In this document: piece after piece, positions 19,729-28,777 of the stretch
Position numbering within the stretch: position 1 is the first letter of the stretch
Layout of the letters: every line of letters begins with the position of its first letter
From: Chthonomonadia bacterium
GTDB lineage: Bacteria > Armatimonadota > HRBIN16
Length of the DNA stretch: 64,000 nucleotides
Assembly: GCA_013314755.1 (NCBI GenBank)
Contig: JABUFA010000003.1
Span: forward strand, 1 to 64,000
Reading direction: 5' to 3'
Made by a program: the position numbers and the translations under genes
Notes under the pieces: generated by a model
Database searches by the model: none
What the model was told of the DNA's origin: nothing
Seen by the model: only the letters and a program-made list of their open reading frames with translations

Positions 19729-19908
19729 ACACGAGAACTCTGTTGCGGCTACCTGACCTTCGCAGACGACGGCTACAAGGGTCAGTGGGGCTACTACACC
19801 GACGGGGAGACGAGGCTGCTGTTGCTCACTTACCGCTTCTTTGACCACGCGACGGGAAGGTTCTTGACCCGATACCGCGCCTATTGCCCCCTTGACGAAA
19901 ATCGATAA
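19729..19908 (+). pseudogene. Decayed RHS core tip fragment
   Basis: DGYKGQWGYYTDGETRLLLLTYRFFDHATGRFLTRYRAYCPLDENR*; no start codon, RDP motif lost. Confidence 0.85.
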
Positions 19909-20021
19909 ACGTGCTAATCTTTCCCCGAAAAGCGATACGGCGAGCAACAACTGCCGGTAGGTCTTCTAGAAGAACACGCTCGCTATTTGTCCTCATCTAG
20001 GTGAAGAAAGGAGTGATTGCC

Positions 20022-21356
20022 ATGCGTTCACGAACGGCACTTTTGGCTTTTGCACTGCTGCTCGCGTGTGCCCTCGTATCGGCACAACGCAAGTACGACT
20101 TCGTGATGTCCCCAGCCGATTCCAACCTGAACGTGCGCGTATCGGTGCAAGCGTTGACGTCCGGCACGTTGGTGGGCAACTACGACCCCAACACCAACCC
20201 CACCGGCACGCGTACCAAGCCGGGCATCTTCGGTAGCTTTGGTCCCACCGAGAACGTGCCCGTGCCGGTCGAAGTCAACCCGTCTGTGGAGGGGAATGTG
20301 GCTTCAAAACCGGCAGGCTCCTTCAGCATGGTGTTGAACCCGGAAGCGGGCACGGTGGTGCTGATGGACTACTTCTCTGACCTGCTTCATTCGGGTGCAG
20401 TCAGCCTGCCCGCCAGCGCGGAGTTCGCCACCGACGGCTTTCGTACGCGCGACCCGACCTCTACCTATCCAGCCGGACGGTTCACGGTACCGCTGGGCGA
20501 TGTGCTGGTCTCCGCGCTGACCATCACGCAAACGGGCGACCCCGTCGTGGGAACGCTGGCACCGCTGGGGGGCAACCGCTACGCCTTTGCCGTCGCGCCG
20601 ACGGTGGTGCTGTTTATCCACGCTGAAATGCAGGGCTACGTGCTGGAGACCACCTCCAACCCCAACCCGCTACCCCTTGTCGGAGAGGTGCAGATCGACG
20701 GTGACACCGCGACCATCCTCTCGGTGAACACCATCGACTGGTCGGACGTGGATACTCCGAATCAGCCCATCCCGCAATTCGCAATGGACTTACCGACCGT
20801 GTTCCCGCCGGGTGATGTGGCGCACCTGCTGTTTGACCTCACGCTGAATGAGGTGCGCACGCGCGTGAGCGGCACCTACACCATCGCCGCCAGCGGAGCG
20901 GCGGTCTATCGGACGGTCAGTGGTGTCGTCGCGCTCGGCGATTACGCCGCGCCGACCGGCGGGATGAACATACCCATCGAGGTGCGCGCCCCCGGTGATG
21001 TCACGCCGCTGGAAACACATCTGGTTGCGCTCAACGATGCAGGCGAGTATCAGTTCCAGACGGCATTGTGGGGCAGCTTTGACCTTTCCGCAAAGGGTTC
21101 GCACTGGCTGAGGCAGACAGCAGGAGGAATCTCCTTAGAGAAGAACGTACAGGTAGACTTTGTGCTGACCAACGGCGATATCGACGGCGATAACGAGGTC
21201 ACCCTGTTTGACTTCGGACAGCTGGTGTCTGCGTTCGGTACGATGCCGGGCGACATCGGATGGAACCCCAATGCCGACCTGGACGGGGACGAGGAGGTAA
21301 CGCTGTTTGATTTCGGCGTGCTGGTCAGGAACTTTGGAGCGATAGGAGATGAGTAA
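20022..21356 (+). CDS. Secreted protein with C-terminal dockerin-like repeats
   Basis: Signal peptide MRSRTALLAFALLLACALVSA; duplicated DIDGDNEVTLFDFGQLVSAFG / DLDGDEEVTLFDFGVLVRNFG. Confidence 0.85.
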   Translation: MRSRTALLAFALLLACALVSAQRKYDFVMSPADSNLNVRVSVQALTSGTLVGNYDPNTNPTGTRTKPGIFGSFGPTENVPVPVEVNPSVEGNVASKPAGSFSMVLNPEAGTVVLMDYFSDLLHSGAVSLPASAEFATDGFRTRDPTSTYPAGRFTVPLGDVLVSALTITQTGDPVVGTLAPLGGNRYAFAVAPTVVLFIHAEMQGYVLETTSNPNPLPLVGEVQIDGDTATILSVNTIDWSDVDTPNQPIPQFAMDLPTVFPPGDVAHLLFDLTLNEVRTRVSGTYTIAASGAAVYRTVSGVVALGDYAAPTGGMNIPIEVRAPGDVTPLETHLVALNDAGEYQFQTALWGSFDLSAKGSHWLRQTAGGISLEKNVQVDFVLTNGDIDGDNEVTLFDFGQLVSAFGTMPGDIGWNPNADLDGDEEVTLFDFGVLVRNFGAIGDE

Positions 21357-21648
21357 ATCCGGCTTTACCCGTCGCCAGTTTACCCTGATGCTGGTGGCGT
21401 CCACAGCGGGCTGGGCATCGCAGGGCGAGCCTCAACAGCCCGCCCCTCAGCCTGCGGAGGCGCCTCCAGCGTCGGACATCAATACCTGGCTTCCCCAGCC
21501 GATGCCTGCAGAACAGGCGCAGAAGGTTGCGGAGGCGATTAAATCTCTGCAAAAGACGCAGGAGAGGTTGAGGGCGTACCCGCTGGCGGAAGGCTCGGAG
21601 CCTGCGTTTACCTTTCACCCTGCACCCTTGCGCGAGGCGAAGCGATGA
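21349..21648 (+). CDS. Small protein with twin-arginine signal
   Basis: SGFTRRQFTLMLVAS Tat-type motif; overlaps neighbours on both sides. Confidence 0.7.
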   Translation: MSKSGFTRRQFTLMLVASTAGWASQGEPQQPAPQPAEAPPASDINTWLPQPMPAEQAQKVAEAIKSLQKTQERLRAYPLAEGSEPAFTFHPAPLREAKR

Positions 21649-23042
21649 ACGATGACCTGCTCTTTCTCACTGTCACCGAACAGGCGAAACTGCTGAAATC
21701 CCGCAAAGTGTCCTCGGTGGAGCTGACGCAGGCGTACCTGTCTGCGCTGGAAGAGCGGGCGAAGCCCCTTAACGCCGTCGCCGAGATAACCGCTGATCTG
21801 GCGATGGAGCAGGCACAGCAGGCGGACAGGGAGATTGCCGCGGGCAGGTATCGCGGCGTTCTGCACGGTATTCCCTACGGCGCGAAAGACCTGTTCGCCA
21901 CACAGGGCATCCCGACGCGCTGGGGGTCGCCCGCGCACCAGAAGCAGGTTTTTGACTACGATGCCACCGTCATCCAACGCCTGCGCCGGGCGGGGGCAGT
22001 GCTGGTTGCCAAGCTGGCGATGATAGAGCTGGCGGGCGCGGGCGGCTACGAATACGCCCATGCTTCCGCTACAGGAGCCTGTTTGAACCCCTGGAACAGG
22101 ACGCGCTGGGCGGGAGGCTCTTCCAGCGGGTCGGGGGCGGCGGTGGCGGCGGGCGCGGTCGGCTTTGCGCTGGGCACGGAGACATGGGGATCCATCACCG
22201 TTCCAGCGGCGTTTTGCGGGATAACAGGTTTGCGCCCCACCTATGGCAGGGTCAGTCGTTATGGAGCGATGGCGCTCTCATGGACGATGGACAAGGTGGG
22301 ACCGATGGCACGCAGTGCCGAAGATTGTGCCCACATCCTGCAGGCGATTGCGGGCTACGACCCGCGCGACCCGTCCAGCGCCAGCCAGTCTTTCCAGTAT
22401 CGCTTCGCGCGATGGAGGGGGCATCGCTTTCGCATCGGGCTTCTGCCAGTGGACTTCGCGCAGAACAGGGCGCCCGACGCCGAACGCTGTTTCAACGCGG
22501 TGCTGGAGGTATTCAAAAAGCGCAGAATGGAGTTCACCGAGGTGAAACTGCCCGACCTGCCGTATAACGAGGCGGCTGAGATTATCATCATGGCGGAAGG
22601 CTCCTCGGCGTTCGAAAACCTCATCCGAAGCGGCAGGGTGAACGAGCTGGCGGACGGGTCGCAGGTGGTAGGCTTGTTATCGGGGCTGTCCATTCCTGCG
22701 GTGGACTATCTGCGAGCCATGCGCGTGCGGGCGGAGGCGATGCGGGCGGTGGCGAAAGTGTTCGAAGCCTGCGACGTGTTGATGGCGCCGACGCTCCTGC
22801 AGGGCGCACCGCCCGTGGACCGAAGCCTGAATGAAACCTGGGTGAACATGGGCGGCAACGGCGGCTTCGCCAACCTGACGGGACTGCCCTCCATCTCCGT
22901 GCCGATGGGCTTCGCCGCCGATGGCTTGCCGCTTGGGCTGGAGATTATCGGTGCGCCCTACGAAGAGGCGAAAGTGATTGCGCTGGCGCAGATATTCCAG
23001 CAGGAAACCGACTGGCACCGTCGGCGGGCGCCTATGCCGTAA
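21645..23042 (+). CDS. Amidase (amidase signature family)
   Basis: GIPYGAKDLF, RWAGGSSSGSGAAVAAGAV, GSITVPAAFCGITGLRPTYGRVS. Confidence 0.95.
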   Translation: MNDDLLFLTVTEQAKLLKSRKVSSVELTQAYLSALEERAKPLNAVAEITADLAMEQAQQADREIAAGRYRGVLHGIPYGAKDLFATQGIPTRWGSPAHQKQVFDYDATVIQRLRRAGAVLVAKLAMIELAGAGGYEYAHASATGACLNPWNRTRWAGGSSSGSGAAVAAGAVGFALGTETWGSITVPAAFCGITGLRPTYGRVSRYGAMALSWTMDKVGPMARSAEDCAHILQAIAGYDPRDPSSASQSFQYRFARWRGHRFRIGLLPVDFAQNRAPDAERCFNAVLEVFKKRRMEFTEVKLPDLPYNEAAEIIIMAEGSSAFENLIRSGRVNELADGSQVVGLLSGLSIPAVDYLRAMRVRAEAMRAVAKVFEACDVLMAPTLLQGAPPVDRSLNETWVNMGGNGGFANLTGLPSISVPMGFAADGLPLGLEIIGAPYEEAKVIALAQIFQQETDWHRRRAPMP

Positions 23043-24027
23043 TCTCCAGTCCCTCCTCGGGTATCCACTGGCGCAGGTACTCGGCGTTGCGCTTAAGTTC
23101 GTTCAGCAGGATGTCCTCGCGCTTGGTGGACCCCGGGATAATCTCACAAATCAGGTAGATATTCTGGGGCAGGGGAAGCCACTCCGCCCAGGGCTGATTC
23201 TGACGGTTGTGCAGGCTCTCGGCGATGGCGTCCAGTATTCTGGGAATCTCGATATGCCCCTTTGCGTTGTATTCGGGGGTGAAGGGCCAGTGTGCGCTGG
23301 CGTCGGGCGGGGTCTGCTGGAGGTGGATGACCTCTGCCGCCGTGCCGAACCGCCGTACCCACTCGGTGTAGTCCAGGTCGGGACCGGTCAGTCCGTAGTG
23401 CATGCCCGCGCAGTGTCCCACGTCCAGCGTCAGGTAGACGGGTATGCCTTTGCGCTCGCGGTTGACCTCCACCAGAAACTCTTCTGCCTCTGCCAGCGTC
23501 CATGGCGCCTCGCTGGGGATGTACATCTGCTCCTGATACAGCGCACGGATTCCCTTTTGCGCGAGGGCTTCGGAAAGCTCGCGGAAGATGGCGTGCTGGC
23601 GCTTGAGAGCCTGCCGATGCCGTTCGGGGTCGGAAAGCACCTCCACCGAGAAGGCGTCCCAGTGCCCACCGATGGCATCCACGCCCATGGCGTTTGCGAT
23701 GTCGGCGCAGTCCAGGATCCACTCCTTCATGCGCTGGCGTACGCGCGGGTCGGAATGGCTCAATCCATGAAAGCGATGGGTCGCCATGCCGGTGTAGATG
23801 TCATTGATGAACACGCCGTATTTGTGCCCTGCCTCGCGGGTGGCGCGGGCGGTCTCTATCTGATATTCTCTATCCCCTGAGAAGAAGGGGTCCAACACAT
23901 CCGCGCAGAACGAATGTACCCGGTATCCACACTCGCGGGTAAGGCGCATCCAGTTTTCAGGTTCTTCCCATCGTCGCGTGATGAACGCGCCGTTAATGCC
24001 CAGCCACAGACGCACGCTCTTGCTCAT
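23032..24027 (-). CDS. TIM-barrel sugar isomerase/epimerase-like protein
   Basis: Barrel-like organisation, GVDAIGGHWDAF, YLTLDVGHCAGMHYG, ICEIIPGST. Confidence 0.8.
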   Translation of the reverse strand: MSKSVRLWLGINGAFITRRWEEPENWMRLTRECGYRVHSFCADVLDPFFSGDREYQIETARATREAGHKYGVFINDIYTGMATHRFHGLSHSDPRVRQRMKEWILDCADIANAMGVDAIGGHWDAFSVEVLSDPERHRQALKRQHAIFRELSEALAQKGIRALYQEQMYIPSEAPWTLAEAEEFLVEVNRERKGIPVYLTLDVGHCAGMHYGLTGPDLDYTEWVRRFGTAAEVIHLQQTPPDASAHWPFTPEYNAKGHIEIPRILDAIAESLHNRQNQPWAEWLPLPQNIYLICEIIPGSTKREDILLNELKRNAEYLRQWIPEEGLEITA

Positions 24028-24365
24028 ATCTCCTCCTCATCAGGTTGCCAGCGGCAGATGTCCATATTCACCCGTCCGTCCTCGTGGAAGATTACCCCTT
24101 CCTGTGCCAGCAGATGACGTTGCAGGCGTGCCATCTGCGGGTCGCGTTTGAGGATTAGCAGGTCGCCGTCCTTGCCTACCACGCGCCACCAGGGAACGTC
24201 ATCGGAGGCGTGGTACATGATTCTGCCCACCACACGCGCGGAAAGGGGCGGAATCACGGTGTCGCCTACCTGCCCGTAAGACATCACCCTGCCGGCAGGG
24301 ATTTGCCGAACAAGGTCGTAGACTCTTTGCAGAATCGAGTTCTGATTGACTTCTCGGCGTAACAT
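24024..24365 (-). CDS. Alkyltransferase-like protein (ATL, MGMT family lacking active-site Cys)
   Basis: QIPAGRVMSYGQVG and PWWRVVGKDG replacing the PCHRV motif. Confidence 0.9.
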   Translation of the reverse strand: MLRREVNQNSILQRVYDLVRQIPAGRVMSYGQVGDTVIPPLSARVVGRIMYHASDDVPWWRVVGKDGDLLILKRDPQMARLQRHLLAQEGVIFHEDGRVNMDICRWQPDEEEI

Positions 24366-24470
24366 TTGCTCCGCAGTTGCAGTCTGTATGTTGAACGGAC
24401 AGCAGGAAATTTCGCTGTGAAGGCGGGTTCATCCTGCCATAATGGTATGGGAAAGGTGCAGGGCAGACAG

Positions 24471-25382
24471 ATGAGGTTTAAAGGGCTGGGGATAGCCATT
24501 GTTCTACTGCTGGCTCTGTGGGTCGGCACATCGGCGCAACAGGCTCCGGCGGAGCAGTTTCGCTACCGCTTCGAGCCAAACAACCAGAGCAGATACCACG
24601 TCAGCGCACAGATGTCTGGCACGCTGCCTCTGTTCGGTGGTTTGCCGGTGCAAAAGGTGCTGGTGGAGATGACGATGGTGCTGAAGGTACGTCAGGTGCG
24701 CCCCGACGGTAATGCGGAGCTGGGCATGGATATCGAAGCGTTCAAGGCAGAAATGGATGGGCAGGCTCTGCCTCTGCCGCTGGAGCGGCTGCGTGCCAGC
24801 GTGCGCGACCTGCTTTATGTGGTCAACCCGCAGGGCGAGGTTGTCGAGCGCAAAGGAGCGGGCGTGTTGCCGTTCAATCTGCCGGTGCCCGGCGTGGAGG
24901 TCAGCCAGCTTCCTCTGCTGGTGCTCCAGCTGGTTTTTCCGAAAGAGCCAATATCGTCCGACAGGGAGTGGGTCTACTCCCGCGTGATGACCAGCGTTCC
25001 CAACGACACCCCCGCCCAGTTCACCGCACGCTGGCTGAAGGATGAGCCCCTGAACGGTCTGTCCGCTTCGCTGTTCAGTCAGAAGATGCGCTGGAGCCGC
25101 TCGTTCAAAGCGGACATTTTCGACCAGCCTACAGCCGACGAGAGCTTGATGGTCAAGCAGATTGAGCAGTCGGTGACGGGAGAGGCGCAGATATGGTTCA
25201 ACCGGCAGGAGGGCAAACTGTTGAAGGCAACCCTGAATGCCCAGTACGTCCAGCAAACCCGGCAGCTGAACCCATCCGAATCTTCCGCCGAGCCGACGTC
25301 TGTGCAGCTCACAGCAAAAGTGCAGATTACACGCGAGGACCTGGGGCCTCGCGAAACCGAAACCAAACAAACCGGAACGTAG
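24471..25382 (+). CDS. Secreted hypothetical protein (DUF6263-like)
   Basis: Signal peptide MRFKGLGIAIVLLLALWVGTSAQQ; similar architecture to downstream gene. Confidence 0.65.
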   Translation: MRFKGLGIAIVLLLALWVGTSAQQAPAEQFRYRFEPNNQSRYHVSAQMSGTLPLFGGLPVQKVLVEMTMVLKVRQVRPDGNAELGMDIEAFKAEMDGQALPLPLERLRASVRDLLYVVNPQGEVVERKGAGVLPFNLPVPGVEVSQLPLLVLQLVFPKEPISSDREWVYSRVMTSVPNDTPAQFTARWLKDEPLNGLSASLFSQKMRWSRSFKADIFDQPTADESLMVKQIEQSVTGEAQIWFNRQEGKLLKATLNAQYVQQTRQLNPSESSAEPTSVQLTAKVQITREDLGPRETETKQTGT

Positions 25383-25397
25383 AAAGGGGTTACGAAC

Positions 25398-26273
25398 ATG
25401 CGACTGATGACACGAGTATTGACCGCGCTGGCATTGCTGGCGTTTGTGGGAGCGGCGGTGTTGCCGGTGGTGGCACAGCCCGCGACCGGCTATAAACTGC
25501 GCCGCGCCTTCAAGGTCAACGACATCCGCTACTACAAGCTGGTCATGGATATGAACGGCGAGATGCAGATGGGCGAGAACTCCATGCCACTGAACATGCA
25601 GATGGTGATGGAGTTCCGCGAGAAAGTAGCGGGTATCAAGGACGGCAAGGCGACCATCCACACCAGCTTCGAAGGCATGAAGATGTACATGAACGGGCAG
25701 GAGTTTGTCCCGCCCATGCCGCCTGATACTGACCTGAGCAAGATAATCATCACCACAGTAGTTGACGAGCGCAACAAGGTGCACGAAATCCGGGGTCTGG
25801 AACGCATGGCGATGGGCACTCCGGGAATGAGCAATATGAACCTTGGTACAGGGTTCGGTTCGCCTGCCGCCTTTCCTGAAGAGGAGGTTAAAGTAGGGGA
25901 CACGTGGGAGACCGAAATCCCCATCCCGGGTGCTCAGGACATGAAGATCACCACGAAGCAGACCTTCGTGAGCGTGGAGAAGGTCGGTGGTGTGGATGCG
26001 GCCCGCATCAAGACCGAGTTCGAAGTGCCCTTCGAGAAGTTGATGTCCGCCATGGCGGGGCAGATGCCTGCCGGAACGCCGGCGATGACCGGAACCATGA
26101 AGATGGTGGCGTACACCTATTTTGACCTCGCTACGGGCAACGTCCTGAAGATGGACGGCGATATGGTCATGAGCGTGCAGATGAGCGGCGGGCAGAACCC
26201 GCAGATGCCCCAGAACATGCAGATGAACATGACCGCCAAGATGGCTCTGACCCAGGTCAAGAAGACAAAGTAG
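25398..26273 (+). CDS. Secreted Met-rich hypothetical protein (DUF6263-like)
   Basis: Signal peptide; FPEEEVKVGDTWE and other motifs of the same family. Confidence 0.65.
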   Translation: MRLMTRVLTALALLAFVGAAVLPVVAQPATGYKLRRAFKVNDIRYYKLVMDMNGEMQMGENSMPLNMQMVMEFREKVAGIKDGKATIHTSFEGMKMYMNGQEFVPPMPPDTDLSKIIITTVVDERNKVHEIRGLERMAMGTPGMSNMNLGTGFGSPAAFPEEEVKVGDTWETEIPIPGAQDMKITTKQTFVSVEKVGGVDAARIKTEFEVPFEKLMSAMAGQMPAGTPAMTGTMKMVAYTYFDLATGNVLKMDGDMVMSVQMSGGQNPQMPQNMQMNMTAKMALTQVKKTK

Positions 26274-26293
26274 TCGTCATCTCTGAGAACCTG

Positions 26294-26342
26294 TCACGCC
26301 CGCCTTCTTCTTGGCGGAGAGGTGGGCGTGATGTTCCTTTTT
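26294..26342 (+). terminator. Putative intrinsic terminator
   Basis: tcacgccc...gggcgtga hairpin followed by ttccttttt. Confidence 0.5.
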
Positions 26343-26347
26343 GTTCC

Positions 26348-27265
26348 ATGAGCGGACTGATTCGCCTGAGCACATACACCATGGGCTGCGATTTTGAGGT
26401 GTTCGCCTTCGGTGAGGAGAGGACGCACGTTCGCGCCGCCGCCGAAGCCGCCATTGAGGAGATCGAGCGCATTGAGCACCTGCTGAGCCATTACCTGCCC
26501 GACAGTGAAATCTCCTACATCAACGCCCACGCGGCAAACGAACCTGTGCATGTGCATCCCGAGGTGTTCGACCTGATTGCCCGGGCACTTCGCCTGTCCG
26601 AGCAGACGGAAGGGGCTTTCGATATCACGGTGATGCCTCTGATCCGCTGCTGGGGATTTTTTGAGGGTGAAGGTCGCGTTCCCGACCGACGAACGCTGGC
26701 TGAGGCGATGGAGCGCGTGGGCTTTACCCACCTGCATCTGGACCATGAAGAGAACTCTATCGCTTTCGACACGGAGGGCGTGGAGATTCATCTGGGAGCC
26801 ATCGGCAAGGGTTATGCGGTGGACAGAGCCATCGAGGTATTGCGCGAAGCAGGCGTGCCGGCGGCGATGGTGCATGGCGGACACAGCAGCGTGTGTGCCT
26901 ACGGTGGCATGCCGGGAATGCGCGGCTGGCAAGTCAACCTGCCTCATCCGCTGGAACCAGAGCGCAGTATGGCGTATCTGCTTCTGTGTGACCGGGCAAT
27001 CTCCACATCGGCATCTACCGAGCAGTTTTTCGAGCGGGGGGGACGGCGATACGGACACATTCTGGACCCGCGCTCGGGTCTGCCCGTGCAGAGCAATCTG
27101 CTATCCGTCAGCGTGCTTGCCGACGAGGCGACGGTTGCGGATGCGCTTTCCACCGCCTTTTTCGTGCTGGGCGAAGAGGGTATCCGCCGGTATGTACAGA
27201 GGTACCCGGGCGTGCAGGTCGCCATCCTGCGCCGGGAAGACGAGGGGCTGGAGTGGATACAGTGA
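26348..27265 (+). CDS. apbE: FAD:protein FMN transferase
   Basis: GAIGKGYAVDRA, GGHSSVCAYG, YGHILDPRSGLPV. Confidence 0.95.
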   Translation: MSGLIRLSTYTMGCDFEVFAFGEERTHVRAAAEAAIEEIERIEHLLSHYLPDSEISYINAHAANEPVHVHPEVFDLIARALRLSEQTEGAFDITVMPLIRCWGFFEGEGRVPDRRTLAEAMERVGFTHLHLDHEENSIAFDTEGVEIHLGAIGKGYAVDRAIEVLREAGVPAAMVHGGHSSVCAYGGMPGMRGWQVNLPHPLEPERSMAYLLLCDRAISTSASTEQFFERGGRRYGHILDPRSGLPVQSNLLSVSVLADEATVADALSTAFFVLGEEGIRRYVQRYPGVQVAILRREDEGLEWIQ

Positions 27266-27368
27266 GCCTGCACAGGAGAAGTCTCATCACTCGGTGAAGT
27301 ATAATAAGTATAGTGAAGATACTCGCTGTGGATACAGCTTCCAGAGCAGTTGAAGGAGGTCGGCTTCC

Positions 27369-28730
27369 ATGTCTGAGGACAAGAACATCCGCGTATCGCG
27401 GCGTGAGTTTCTGCGCGATTCGGCGTGGGCTGCTGCCGCTGCTGCTTTTGCTTCTGCCCTGCAGGAGAGGTTAGAGGCACAGCAGAAGAAGACCCAGCCA
27501 GCAAAGCCCCAGCCCGCCAGACCGACAACCCAGCAAAGACCAGCAACGACGGCACAGCCTGCTCGCAACCTGCCTCCGGTGAACATCGGCTTTATCGGAA
27601 CGGGCACGCAGGGACAGACTCTGCTCCAGCGTCTGGTGCGCATTCCGGGCGTGCGCGTGCTGGCAGTCTGCGATATCTATCCGTCGCATCTGGCGCGTGG
27701 ACTGCGCATGGCAGGACCGCAGGCGAAAGGCTACGAGGATTACCGGCAGGTTCTGGACCGCAAGGATATTGACGCTGTCATCATCGCCACTCCTTTGCAC
27801 CTGCATGCCCCAATGACCATCGATGCTCTGCAGGCGGGCAAGCACGTGTTCTGTGAGAAGACGATGGCTTACTCGGTGGAGGATGCTCGTCGGATGGTGC
27901 AGGTGTCGCGCGAAACGGGCAAGCACCTGCAAATCGGGCATCAGCGGCACTACAGCCCCATCTACGCACACGCGCGTGAGATGATGGTGGAGCAGGAGGT
28001 CATCGGCAAGCTGGTGCACGTGCGCGCGTGGTGGCACCGCAACAACTCGTGGAGACGCCCCGTGCCCGATAAGAAGTACGAGGAGCTGCTGAACTGGCGC
28101 CTGTACCGCAAGTACTCCCAGGGACTGATGGCAGAACTTGCCAGCCACCAGATCGACGTGGTGAACTGGTTCATGGATGCGACACCCATCTCGGTGATGG
28201 GCATGGGCGGTATTGATTACTGGAAGGACGGGCGCGAAGTATGGGATAACGTGGAGGTCATCTACGAATATCCCAACGGCGTGAAGGTGGTATACACCTC
28301 CATCCTCTCCAACCAGTATGATGGCTACGCCGAGCAGTTCATGGGCGATAAGGGCACGCTGTTGCTCACCAACGAGAAGGATGGCTTCCTGTTCAAGGAG
28401 CCAACCGCCGAGGAGCTCGGCTGGGAAGAGCACGCCAAGAAGACCACCGGCAAAGGCGGAACCACCGGGCTGGTGCTGGATGTGACCGCCACCAAGAAGA
28501 AAGGCACCGGCGCGGTTATCGGTGGGCAGAAGATGGCAGCCGGCTACGAGCTGAAAGATGCCTACGTGCTGGAGCTGGAGAGCTTCGTGAACGATGTGGT
28601 TCGCAACGGACAGAAGCCTCTCTGCGATGCGGAAGTAGGCTTCAAGACGGCGGTTGCCGTGTTGATGGCGAATCAAGCCATCGAGCAGGGCATCAAGATT
28701 AACTTCACACCAGAGATGTTCCAGGTGTAG
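27369..28730 (+). CDS. Gfo/Idh/MocA family oxidoreductase with Tat signal
   Basis: SRREFLRDSAW; GFIGTGTQGQTLL Rossmann motif; DAVIIATPLHLHAPMTIDALQAGKHVFCEKTMA. Confidence 0.95.
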   Translation: MSEDKNIRVSRREFLRDSAWAAAAAAFASALQERLEAQQKKTQPAKPQPARPTTQQRPATTAQPARNLPPVNIGFIGTGTQGQTLLQRLVRIPGVRVLAVCDIYPSHLARGLRMAGPQAKGYEDYRQVLDRKDIDAVIIATPLHLHAPMTIDALQAGKHVFCEKTMAYSVEDARRMVQVSRETGKHLQIGHQRHYSPIYAHAREMMVEQEVIGKLVHVRAWWHRNNSWRRPVPDKKYEELLNWRLYRKYSQGLMAELASHQIDVVNWFMDATPISVMGMGGIDYWKDGREVWDNVEVIYEYPNGVKVVYTSILSNQYDGYAEQFMGDKGTLLLTNEKDGFLFKEPTAEELGWEEHAKKTTGKGGTTGLVLDVTATKKKGTGAVIGGQKMAAGYELKDAYVLELESFVNDVVRNGQKPLCDAEVGFKTAVAVLMANQAIEQGIKINFTPEMFQV

Positions 28731-28731
28731 C

Positions 28732-28761
28732 AAAAAAGGCGGCGCAGAGATTGCGCCGCCT
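28732..28761 (-). terminator. Rho-independent terminator for the minus-strand gene 28778..29491
   Basis: Minus strand ggcggcgcaatctctgcgccgcc followed by T6. Confidence 0.85.
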
Positions 28762-28777
28762 GCCCCTGCATGACTGG

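Noticed and set aside
27471-28733. 420-aa minus-strand ORF
   Set aside because: Antisense shadow of the MocA oxidoreductase
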